Assembly: GCA_023386955.1 (NCBI GenBank)
Contig: JAEWIS010000023.1
Location: 248,001-312,000, forward strand
Origin: Bacillota bacterium
GTDB lineage: Bacteria > Bacillota > Bacilli > Paenibacillales > NBRC-103111
Length of the DNA: 64,000 nucleotides
Direction of reading: 5' to 3'
Made by a program: the position numbers and the translations under genes. The notes beneath the pieces are model-generated. The model was not told the origin of the DNA. It did not search any database and saw only the letters and a list, made by a program, of their open reading frames with translations. Below are positions 9,725 to 16,875 of this stretch, one piece after another (within the stretch, counting starts at the first letter, position 1; each line of letters starts with the position of its first letter).

Positions 9725-12700
9725 ATGATGAGGAAAAAGGTAGTAGCAAGTTTATTGGCTCTGATGCTGGGAATGGCTGGAGTATCGCTTCCCGCGGGAT
9801 TCACACAAGCGGAGCCAGTTGTATCAGGCAATACCTATTACGTAGCCATAGACGGTGAAGACAGCAACCCTGGCACCTTAGATCAGCCATGGCGAACAAT
9901 TCAGAAGGCTGGTACAGTGCTGGAACCAGGGGATACGGCTATAATTCGAGGTGGCACTTACAGAGAGTCTATTAAGCCAGTACACAGTGGCTCGGCTGGA
10001 ATGCCTATTACCTTTCGGGCAATGGCCAATGAGAAGGTAGTGGTTAGTGGAGCGGAGCAGATCCACGATTGGATGCAGCATAGCGGTTTTATTTACAAGG
10101 CACCGGCCAACCTGAGGCTTGGAGAAGAAAATCAGGTGTATGTTAACGGTGAGGCAGTCCATCTGGCTCGTTGGCCCAACTTGGGTGCTTCCTCTTTGCT
10201 GGAACCACCGTTGGCAAAAATGGAAGCGGTATCATACCCGAGCGGTCAAGAGGTAACGATCACAGACCAAGAGTTACCGGAACTTAATTGGACAGGGGCC
10301 ACAGTATGGGTGTGGAGCGCCTCCCGCTGGTCGGCGTGGACGAGTACGGTCACGCGATCCTTTTCAAAGAATATGAGCTTTGTTGGTAATGAACCGGACA
10401 TTAGCAACCAGGCCATGGTTGGGGGCAATTATTTTTTGAGTGGCGTACTGGGAGCATTGGATGAACCCGGAGAGATGTATTACGACAGTGCGGAGCAAAT
10501 GCTTTACTTGTGGGCTCCAGGCAGTGCTGATCCTAATACTCTCCTAGTAGAGGCAAAGGAAAGGAAATTTGCTTTCGATCTATCCAATCTGTCTTATATT
10601 CACATTGAGGGATTGGAGGTATTCGCCGGATCTATTACCACTTCCCAGTCACTGGACACAGCTTCGGTTGCTATCAAGGATGCGGGAAGTTCCATCTCCC
10701 GGACGATTACAAATCTCCAGCCATCCCAAACCTATGTGTTAACCGCTTCAGTTAAGGTAGATACTGCGGGTGGAATTGGCAGTCTGGGAGTTCGTCAATA
10801 TGGAGGAACCATGGTTAGCCAGAGTTTTTCCCATCTATCATACAAAACCGTGGGAGTGGAGTTTACAACAGGCGCAGAGAGCACCAGTGCCGAGGTTTTT
10901 TTGCAGATGAATAATGGGATCGGCGAAGCATATGGAGATAATTTTAGCATCAAAACTAAAAATGGTTCGGCTGCCATACCCACCATCACCAACTCTGACT
11001 TTGAAGAAGGTAATCTAAATGGGTGGTTGGGTACAGGTGATCATCGACTTGTCCGAGGAGGGGAGCATTGTGTGTTAGATGGCATAAAAGCTTCCTACGT
11101 CTCTCACCGTGAAACCAATACAGAAAAGTATTCCTCACAGGCAGAGACAGGCATCAGGATTGCTGGACAGTACAATGAACTGAAGAACAGCATGATTAAG
11201 TACAGCTCAGGCCGGGGAGTGGAGATTGTCGGAAACGGGCACCGTATTGTTAACAATGAGATAGCCACAACCAACTATAGCGGCACTTATGCTTCCGCGT
11301 TGTCCGTTTCCGGAAATGCTCATTTGATTAGTCACAATACAGCGTATGGATCAGGTAGAAGCATCTTGGCCTTTAACGGCGGACAGCTAAGTAATACAAG
11401 GATACAGTATAACGATTTTTATGAAGGCGGATATCTGTCTCACGATTTAGGACTTATCTATGGGGTTTCCCTTGACGCAGATAATGTTGAAATTGCTTAC
11501 AATAAGATTCATGACAACAAGGCAACCAAGGCTAACACCGGTTTGTATCTGGATAATTCCACCCACAATTTCGTTATTCATCACAATCTCATCTACAATA
11601 ATGAGGAAGGTCTACGGTTAAATCTTCCGGCAGAATTCCATCTGGTTTATAATAATACGTTCTATAATAATGAACTGGATATTAAGAATGATTGGGGCTA
11701 TGTGTTCACTCAGGATACATTAGGCACTCAGATGTTTAACAATATCTTTTCGGCAGAGACGTTGTATGGTAGAGAAACTGCTCACGGCAACAACGTTACC
11801 GCCGTCGTCTCTCCTATGTTCGTGAATGCCGCGGCTGGAGATTTTCGATTACAAGCAAGTTCACCTGCTATTGACGGGGGTATTTCGTTAACTGGTATTA
11901 CCGAAGGGTATACGGGAAGCAATCCGGATATAGGAGCCCTGGAGTACGGATTACCTGCATGGAGTGCAGGAAGAGATTTCGCGGTTCCACCTGAGCCGGT
12001 TTATGTCTCATCTCATGCATCATTCCGAAACCAAATAAAGAATTCCGGTTTTGAGCGGCAAGACCTACAGACCAGTGCAGTTAAGCCAATTTATGAATGG
12101 ACGAAAACCGGTACGGAGGATGCTACGGTAGTATGGGGCGCTTCCATGATGAGCTCTACAGGCAATGCCCGCGCCTCCAACAAGGGACTTCGTCTAGGTA
12201 AAGGGGAAAACGGCGTGCAACAGATTACTAACAGTTTGCTGCCCAACACCAAGTATCATCTTTTTGCATGGCTCAAAATCCCAAACGGTGAATCAGCCAA
12301 ATTGGGTGTTCGCACAGAGCAGGGGGTACTGGCTGAGAAAACTATCTCTTCCACAGGTGGGGAATGGACCCGGCATGAGCTTGTCATAAAAACAGGGGCG
12401 GAGGGTAACGCAATAGTTTATGTAAACAAGGAAGCGGGACTTGATTATGTTTATGTAGACGATTTTGGATTGATTGAGGAGCCTCCTGTAAGCAATGTCT
12501 CAGTGGGCATAAATACTCCTGTGCTGGAAACTGGAGCCAGTTTGCAGTTGGTAGCTCAAATGCTCCCTGTTACAGTAGAAGGCGGGATTACCTGGTCGTC
12601 GAGCAATCACGCTGTAGCTACTGTCGACACGGCAGGCAGGGTGAAGGCAATAGGAAGTGGAAGCGTTGTTTTGACAGCTGCCTCTGTGCAAAATCCTCAG

Positions 12701-14191
12701 GTCCGTTCTGAATATCCACTACAAGTAATTTCTACTCTGCCGCCTCTTGCTGTTACAGATTTGCAGGCACCGCTTGATGATCAGCAAAACTGGCTACTAA
12801 ACAATCTTGGGGGGAATGCCACTCTTTCTTTTCATAATAACAAGATGGAGTTATATGGCCAGGGTGTCACCAGTTATGTTTATGAGCAGTATGGCGATGG
12901 GCGAATCGCTTTTAAGGCTAGAATGGATCTCCCTAACAATGATATGTGGTACGGTTTACAAATTTCCAGTTCTCCCCAAGCACAACTACCTTGGAATGGA
13001 AATAACGGATATTTGCTTATAGTCAAAAAGGATCTATTGGAACTGCAGAAGTGGAGCAATGGTCAGAAGGTTCTCATGACTTTACCTAATACCGTCCTCC
13101 GAGACAAAATCTGGCATGAGGTTCAGTTCGGAAAGCAGGATACGCCATATGGTGCAAATGTCACCTTACAAGTAGACGGAGAAGCAGTATTTAACTATTT
13201 TGATCCGACTGAGCCCATTATGGGCAAGGGTTTCTTCACTATAATTAATAATGCTAAAACACCGAACGGAGTAATTATTTTAAGTCCTGCTTATGAGCCA
13301 GATCCTGGGATAAATCTCCTGTTGAATGGGGGGTTTGAGAATGGTACAACCAGTTGGATGCCCAATGGTTCAAACTTGGCTTCTGTGACTGAGCAGGTTT
13401 ATTCGGGAGCCAAAGCAGTCTACGTTTACAACCGAGCGGCAACATGGGCAAATATTAGGCAACCCGTTAGCGTTGACAACAGTAAAACATATGAAGGATC
13501 GGTCTGGATCAAGATGGAGAAAAGTTCAGATATGGCCATTATGATGCTGGAGTATCGGGTAGGGGATGTTGTGAAATATCAAACCTTGGGTATGGCAGAT
13601 GCAACTATTTCACAATGGGTCCGTCTTGCCGGTAGCTTTACTTTCAGGGAGACTGAAGCTGTAACCTCCGCGCATTTGCGGATCTATACCGCCAATACCA
13701 CGAGTGGTTTTTATGTGGATAATGCCAGATTGGAGGAAATACCAACTTCTTCGAATTTGCTTCAGAATCCAGGGTTTGAGTACGGCAAGACAGGCTGGAC
13801 CGCCAACGGTTCCTCTATCATAACTGAAACATCACAAGTGCACAGCGGACAAAATTCAATGAAGGTTTACAATCGAGTAGCGACTTGGGCCAATATAAGA
13901 CAGAGTGTAATCTTGGAAAACGAACAAATGTACAGGGGATCTGCATGGGTAAAGTTAGAAAACGGTTCTGACATGGTATATCTGACAGCCGTTATTAAGG
14001 TTAACGGCACAACATACTATAGAACCATCGCTTCTGCTATGGCTGACAGTGGTGGTTGGGTTCAATTGAATGGACAAATCAGATTCAATGAAGCAGGTTC
14101 AATAGGAGAGGCGGAAATAAGGCTATATACCAAGTCCACCACGAATGGCTTTTTTGCGGATGATGTTTTACTGGAGTTAGCCAAAGAGTAA
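9725..14191 (+). CDS. Secreted right-handed beta-helix protein with Ig-like and carbohydrate-binding modules
   Basis: 1488 residues from the ATG at 9725 (GGGGAG 7 bases upstream; an upstream in-frame ATG at 9683 lacks a site). A signal peptide ends near GFTQAEP. The first half begins with YYVAIDGEDSNPGTLDQPW, the opening of DUF1565-type parallel beta-helix domains found in polysaccharide lyases and glycan hydrolases; many NNTFYNN-type helix rungs follow, interrupted by a carbohydrate-binding-like insert near residues 320-440. A BIG2 Ig-like domain lies around 925-1010, then a lectin-like domain. The C-terminus carries two tandem carbohydrate-binding modules of about 148 residues starting near 1196 (NLLLNGGFENG) and 1344 (NLLQNPGFEYG), sharing RxATWANIRQ. 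It is probably an extracellular polysaccharide-degrading enzyme feeding the transporter. Catalytic class is not resolved. Confidence 0.85.
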   Translation: MMRKKVVASLLALMLGMAGVSLPAGFTQAEPVVSGNTYYVAIDGEDSNPGTLDQPWRTIQKAGTVLEPGDTAIIRGGTYRESIKPVHSGSAGMPITFRAMANEKVVVSGAEQIHDWMQHSGFIYKAPANLRLGEENQVYVNGEAVHLARWPNLGASSLLEPPLAKMEAVSYPSGQEVTITDQELPELNWTGATVWVWSASRWSAWTSTVTRSFSKNMSFVGNEPDISNQAMVGGNYFLSGVLGALDEPGEMYYDSAEQMLYLWAPGSADPNTLLVEAKERKFAFDLSNLSYIHIEGLEVFAGSITTSQSLDTASVAIKDAGSSISRTITNLQPSQTYVLTASVKVDTAGGIGSLGVRQYGGTMVSQSFSHLSYKTVGVEFTTGAESTSAEVFLQMNNGIGEAYGDNFSIKTKNGSAAIPTITNSDFEEGNLNGWLGTGDHRLVRGGEHCVLDGIKASYVSHRETNTEKYSSQAETGIRIAGQYNELKNSMIKYSSGRGVEIVGNGHRIVNNEIATTNYSGTYASALSVSGNAHLISHNTAYGSGRSILAFNGGQLSNTRIQYNDFYEGGYLSHDLGLIYGVSLDADNVEIAYNKIHDNKATKANTGLYLDNSTHNFVIHHNLIYNNEEGLRLNLPAEFHLVYNNTFYNNELDIKNDWGYVFTQDTLGTQMFNNIFSAETLYGRETAHGNNVTAVVSPMFVNAAAGDFRLQASSPAIDGGISLTGITEGYTGSNPDIGALEYGLPAWSAGRDFAVPPEPVYVSSHASFRNQIKNSGFERQDLQTSAVKPIYEWTKTGTEDATVVWGASMMSSTGNARASNKGLRLGKGENGVQQITNSLLPNTKYHLFAWLKIPNGESAKLGVRTEQGVLAEKTISSTGGEWTRHELVIKTGAEGNAIVYVNKEAGLDYVYVDDFGLIEEPPVSNVSVGINTPVLETGASLQLVAQMLPVTVEGGITWSSSNHAVATVDTAGRVKAIGSGSVVLTAASVQNPQVRSEYPLQVISTLPPLAVTDLQAPLDDQQNWLLNNLGGNATLSFHNNKMELYGQGVTSYVYEQYGDGRIAFKARMDLPNNDMWYGLQISSSPQAQLPWNGNNGYLLIVKKDLLELQKWSNGQKVLMTLPNTVLRDKIWHEVQFGKQDTPYGANVTLQVDGEAVFNYFDPTEPIMGKGFFTIINNAKTPNGVIILSPAYEPDPGINLLLNGGFENGTTSWMPNGSNLASVTEQVYSGAKAVYVYNRAATWANIRQPVSVDNSKTYEGSVWIKMEKSSDMAIMMLEYRVGDVVKYQTLGMADATISQWVRLAGSFTFRETEAVTSAHLRIYTANTTSGFYVDNARLEEIPTSSNLLQNPGFEYGKTGWTANGSSIITETSQVHSGQNSMKVYNRVATWANIRQSVILENEQMYRGSAWVKLENGSDMVYLTAVIKVNGTTYYRTIASAMADSGGWVQLNGQIRFNEAGSIGEAEIRLYTKSTTNGFFADDVLLELAKE

Positions 14192-14302
14192 GGAGGAGTG
14201 CCAGTAAGCCAAATGGTCTGCTCCGCGATCATGTTGAGGTCATTCAACCACAATTATCCTACATGATTGGAGATATAGTCATTCAGTCTGATATGCATTT
14301 GG

Positions 14303-14332
14303 GGCATAACCTTAATTGAGGTATGCCTTTTT
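14303..14332 (+). terminator. Rho-independent terminator ending the sugar locus
   Basis: GGCATAACCT pairs with AGGTATGCC (one bulged A) around the loop TAATTG, followed by TTTTT. It lies 110 bases after the beta-helix gene. The remaining 183-base gap before the next gene shows no other feature. Confidence 0.75.
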
Positions 14333-14374
14333 GCATTTTGAAGTAGCGAATATTGTAATGGGAGGAAAAAAGGT

Positions 14375-15001
14375 ATGAGAAAAATAAAAGTGCTTCTCAT
14401 TGAAAGTGAGCATATTGGGACTCATATTAAGAAAAAAATCCAAGAACAGCCAGATATTTTCGTGGTTGAGTTGATGGCATCAAGAGAGTTGATAAGACAA
14501 CATATAACTCAAGGGATATATGACATTATTTTAATGGATTTATGGTTTGCTCTTTCGTTCATTGAAAAATACGACTTAATTTTATACCAGGGGCATATTA
14601 AAACAATTTTATTATCCTCAGAAAAAGATGGGGAGTGGATAAGCAGTGCAATCCAGGCGGGAATGATAAATATTGTGCTGCATTCCAGTTATGAAAATAT
14701 ATCGTTCGCAATTAGAGATGCATATTCGGGACGAAGATACAATGAAGTAAAAATAATGGAGATATTGAGTCAAGAAATCAGCCGATTGAAAAAGATTGAG
14801 GGGAAATGGATATTAACTCGAAGCGAACAAGAGATTCTTGAGCTTATTGGCCAAGGCTACAGCCGAAAACAAATAATGGAATATCTTCATGTTTCAGAAG
14901 GTGCCGTAAAGAACCATGTTTTTCATGCAATAAAAAAAATGAAAGTGAAAAATGGGAAAGAAGCCGCTGCTTTGGCGAAACGCAAGGGCTGGATTTCCTA
15001 A
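14375..15001 (+). CDS. NarL/LuxR-type response regulator with degenerate receiver
   Basis: 208 residues, ATG with GGAGG upstream. The N-terminal 120 residues look like a receiver domain and keep a candidate phospho-acceptor Asp in DIILMDLWF. The usual Asp-Asp pair after strand 1 is replaced (LLIESEH) and the conserved Lys after strand 5 is missing (the segment reads INIVLHSS). The C-terminal LuxR-type helix-turn-helix (about 147-205) is intact: LTRSEQEILELIGQGYSRKQ and EGAVKNHV. It likely binds DNA, perhaps independently of phosphorylation. No histidine kinase is nearby. It resembles the following gene in plan, so the two look like an old duplication, and they may regulate the neighbouring element. 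Confidence 0.75.
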   Translation: MRKIKVLLIESEHIGTHIKKKIQEQPDIFVVELMASRELIRQHITQGIYDIILMDLWFALSFIEKYDLILYQGHIKTILLSSEKDGEWISSAIQAGMINIVLHSSYENISFAIRDAYSGRRYNEVKIMEILSQEISRLKKIEGKWILTRSEQEILELIGQGYSRKQIMEYLHVSEGAVKNHVFHAIKKMKVKNGKEAAALAKRKGWIS

Positions 15002-15165
15002 AGAAGAGATAGGAGGAAGAATCTATATATTTTCCATACAAAGGGACTACTGGCAGGGTCATGAAAAAATTAACCTATCCATATATATCCATTCTGAGTA
15101 GAGTGGTAATAGAACACAAAAATGGAATCTGGTGTCGAAAACTGACTCTGAACAGGAGGCCTAAA

Positions 15166-15801
15166 ATGGATCACATTCATGTTTTATTAGCAGAGAGGGA
15201 TTCATTGTGGAAATCATCTGTCGAGCTTTGTCTAAGCGAAGAACCGGATTTATGTCTAGTTGGAACAGTAAAAACAAGAGAGGAACTCCTTAATGCGGTA
15301 CGTTCTCTTCGAATCCATGTGGTACTGATGGACTTCCCTATTCTGGAGAAGATGTCTGATGTAATGGAGGCTGTCTTCGAAATCGTTAAAGCTCATAACT
15401 CCAAAGTAATTATGCTAAGTGATGAAAGAAGAGAGGAATGGATTATTGAATCCCTAGCCCACTCAGTTAGCAATTTTGTTTCCAAGTCCTACTTACCGGA
15501 CATTCCTGAGGCCATTCGTGCGGCTCATCGAAATCGATCTCCGATTCACTTCAGTTCTGCTTGGGCGGTTCGCAATGAACTGGTTAGGATGAAAATGGAT
15601 GCTTGGCGGCAACAATTAACAGTGACGGAAACAACAGTACTTCGCCTTGTGGATCAGGGGCAATCTCATCGCCAGATGGCAGAAAGTTTGTTTATAAGTG
15701 AAAGCACTGTTAAAAAGCATATCAATCACATATTGAAAAAGTACCGAGTTGGAAGTAGTAAGGAAGCAGCGAGGAAGGCCAGAATGAGAGGGGTTTTGTA
15801 A
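15166..15801 (+). CDS. NarL/LuxR-type response regulator
   Basis: 211 residues from the ATG at 15166, which has AGGAGG 7 bases upstream; an earlier in-frame start at 15061 has no such site. The receiver-like domain keeps the Asp in HVVLMDF and a Lys in NFVSKS, but the acidic pair is altered (LLAERD). The LuxR-type DNA-binding domain covers about 140-208, with TVTETTVLRLVDQGQSHRQM and ESTVKKHINHIL. It is a paralogue-like partner of the gene 165 bases upstream. No cognate kinase is visible, so the input signal is unknown. Confidence 0.75.
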   Translation: MDHIHVLLAERDSLWKSSVELCLSEEPDLCLVGTVKTREELLNAVRSLRIHVVLMDFPILEKMSDVMEAVFEIVKAHNSKVIMLSDERREEWIIESLAHSVSNFVSKSYLPDIPEAIRAAHRNRSPIHFSSAWAVRNELVRMKMDAWRQQLTVTETTVLRLVDQGQSHRQMAESLFISESTVKKHINHILKKYRVGSSKEAARKARMRGVL

Positions 15802-15823
15802 GATCTTTCTATGTTAATCCATG

Positions 15824-15857
15824 AATAGTGCTCCTTAACAGGGAGCATTATTTTTTT
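15824..15857 (+). terminator. Rho-independent terminator after the response regulator pair
   Basis: AATAGTGCTCC (15824-15834) pairs with GGAGCATTATT (15842-15852) with one G-T wobble, followed by a run of seven T. It closes the regulator unit before the mobile element begins. Confidence 0.85.
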
Positions 15858-15866
15858 CACAGAGAG

Positions 15867-15910
15867 GGTTCTACATGTATATAGAACCTTAGTTAACTTT
15901 GTTCTACATG
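15867..15910. repeat. Inverted repeat plus repeated half-site
   Basis: GGTTCTA (15867-15873) and TAGAACC (15882-15888) form a perfect inverted repeat, and the half-site GTTCTACATG at 15868-15877 recurs in direct orientation at 15901-15910. It lies between the terminator and the first gene of the putative element. It may be a set of repressor or recombinase sites; function not shown. Confidence 0.45.
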
Positions 15911-15939
15911 AAAACTCATCTTACGAGCTTCTCGGCCCC

Positions 15940-15975
15940 CTCTTACAATAAGAGCAAGAGCGCTCTTGCATCTTA
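15940..15975. promoter_or_regulatory. Dense palindrome cluster in front of the element's first gene
   Basis: CTCTTA-CAA-TAAGAG (15940-15954) is directly followed by the perfect 16-bp palindrome GCAAGAGCGCTCTTGC (15954-15969). Flanking TAAGA and TCTTA extend the latter to 27 bp with one bulge (15949-15975). The cluster ends 24 bases before the ATG at 15999. It could be an operator for the sigma-like regulator encoded next, or a nick/attachment region. A terminator is unlikely because a ribosome binding site, not a T run, follows. Confidence 0.5.
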
Positions 15976-15998
15976 ATGGAGGAAGGGAACTGACTAAT

Positions 15999-16193
15999 AT
16001 GAATGTTTTAGATACCGAAAGTCAAAACAGCGGTCAAACAAGTTCAAAGTCCACTTTTCATGCAAAAATGATAGTAGTGAAGCGAGTCCAACACTCGAGG
16101 GACGAAGTGCATACATTCTATGCTCATCTGATGCGCCATGATTGGCATGGTAAGGTACGGAACCGGATCAGACAGCGGGGATGGGGAAAATGA
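15999..16193 (+). CDS. Small protein of unknown function
   Basis: 64 residues from the ATG at 15999, with GGAGGAAGGG about 11 bases upstream; an earlier in-frame codon at 15966 lacks a site. Basic at the C-terminus (GKVRNRIRQRGWGK). It overlaps the next gene by ATGA, which suggests translational coupling with the sigma-like regulator. Not recognised. Its place directly behind the palindromes suggests a regulatory small protein, but that is inference. Confidence 0.5.
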   Translation: MNVLDTESQNSGQTSSKSTFHAKMIVVKRVQHSRDEVHTFYAHLMRHDWHGKVRNRIRQRGWGK

Positions 16194-16663
16194 CAATACG
16201 TACCTCCTATGATGAAGCGGAAAAATGGCTCGTGGCATTGCCTCAATGGAGAGCCAAACTTACTTCCTTGGAAAGCCAGTTGGAAGCTGTTTCTGGCTTG
16301 ACCCAACGGTTCGAGCAGGTAGCGATTTATGCTCAAGGCAAGAAAAATGAGGCAGTTCTTCAGGAGGTGATTCGGCGCCTAGATATTCAACAACTGCAGC
16401 TTCCCGTCCTGAAAATGAAAATCCAACTTCTTGAGTCAGCCATAAGCTCCTTGTCTATGGAGGAGCAACGCTTCGTGGAGCAAAAGTATGAAAAGCACTT
16501 CTCCAACGAAGTTATTATGAAAAATCTGCTTTTGACACGACGACTTTTCTTTGAACGACGAAAACGAATCCTTCAGAAAATCTATCAGTTTGTAGGAGGC
16601 CCGAACTCACTTCTAGCCATTTCAGAGGATTGGTCTGAAGGGGACGGAGTGGGGGACGAATAG
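16190..16663 (+). CDS. Sigma-like / ArpU-type transcriptional regulator
   Basis: 157 residues, starting at the ATG that overlaps the previous stop (ATGA). The C-terminal 60 residues (SSLSMEEQRFVEQKYEKHFS followed by an R-rich helix with RRLFFERRKRIL) resemble sigma-70 region 4 or the ArpU/phage late-gene regulators, where MSxEEQxxxExRY begins the first helix. The N-terminal half is helical and may coil. Such proteins switch on late or transfer genes in phages and integrative elements. It stands directly in front of the transfer operon, separated by a terminator at 16751. Confidence 0.65.
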   Translation: MTIRTSYDEAEKWLVALPQWRAKLTSLESQLEAVSGLTQRFEQVAIYAQGKKNEAVLQEVIRRLDIQQLQLPVLKMKIQLLESAISSLSMEEQRFVEQKYEKHFSNEVIMKNLLLTRRLFFERRKRILQKIYQFVGGPNSLLAISEDWSEGDGVGDE

Positions 16664-16750
16664 GGAACAGACTGGTGATAATCGTAGCACTCTTTGGGGC
16701 ACCACATGTACAATAAGATCAGCTATACTGATAGTGTCGAAAGATATGGG

Positions 16751-16784
16751 ACAGGCCATCCGGATGCGGAGCGGCCTGTTTTTC
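16751..16784 (+). terminator. Rho-independent terminator between regulator and transfer genes
   Basis: ACAGGCC (16751-16757) pairs with GGCCTGT (16773-16779), with the palindrome ATCCGGAT inside the loop, followed by TTTTT. It stops transcription 90 bases before the coupling-protein gene, so the transfer operon probably needs its own promoter or read-through controlled by the sigma-like protein. No confident promoter was assigned in the rest of this gap. Confidence 0.75.
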
Positions 16785-16875
16785 ATATCACCCATATATG
16801 GCTCATTAAAGGTTTGGAGAAGAAAGGAGGAGAAGAACTCACATTTTTCATAGAAGCTTGAAAGGAGGGCATCAA

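Noticed and set aside
15061..15165. N-terminal extension of the second response regulator
   Set aside because: The ATG at 15166 has a perfect ribosome binding site and starts the receiver fold; the extension does not resemble any domain.
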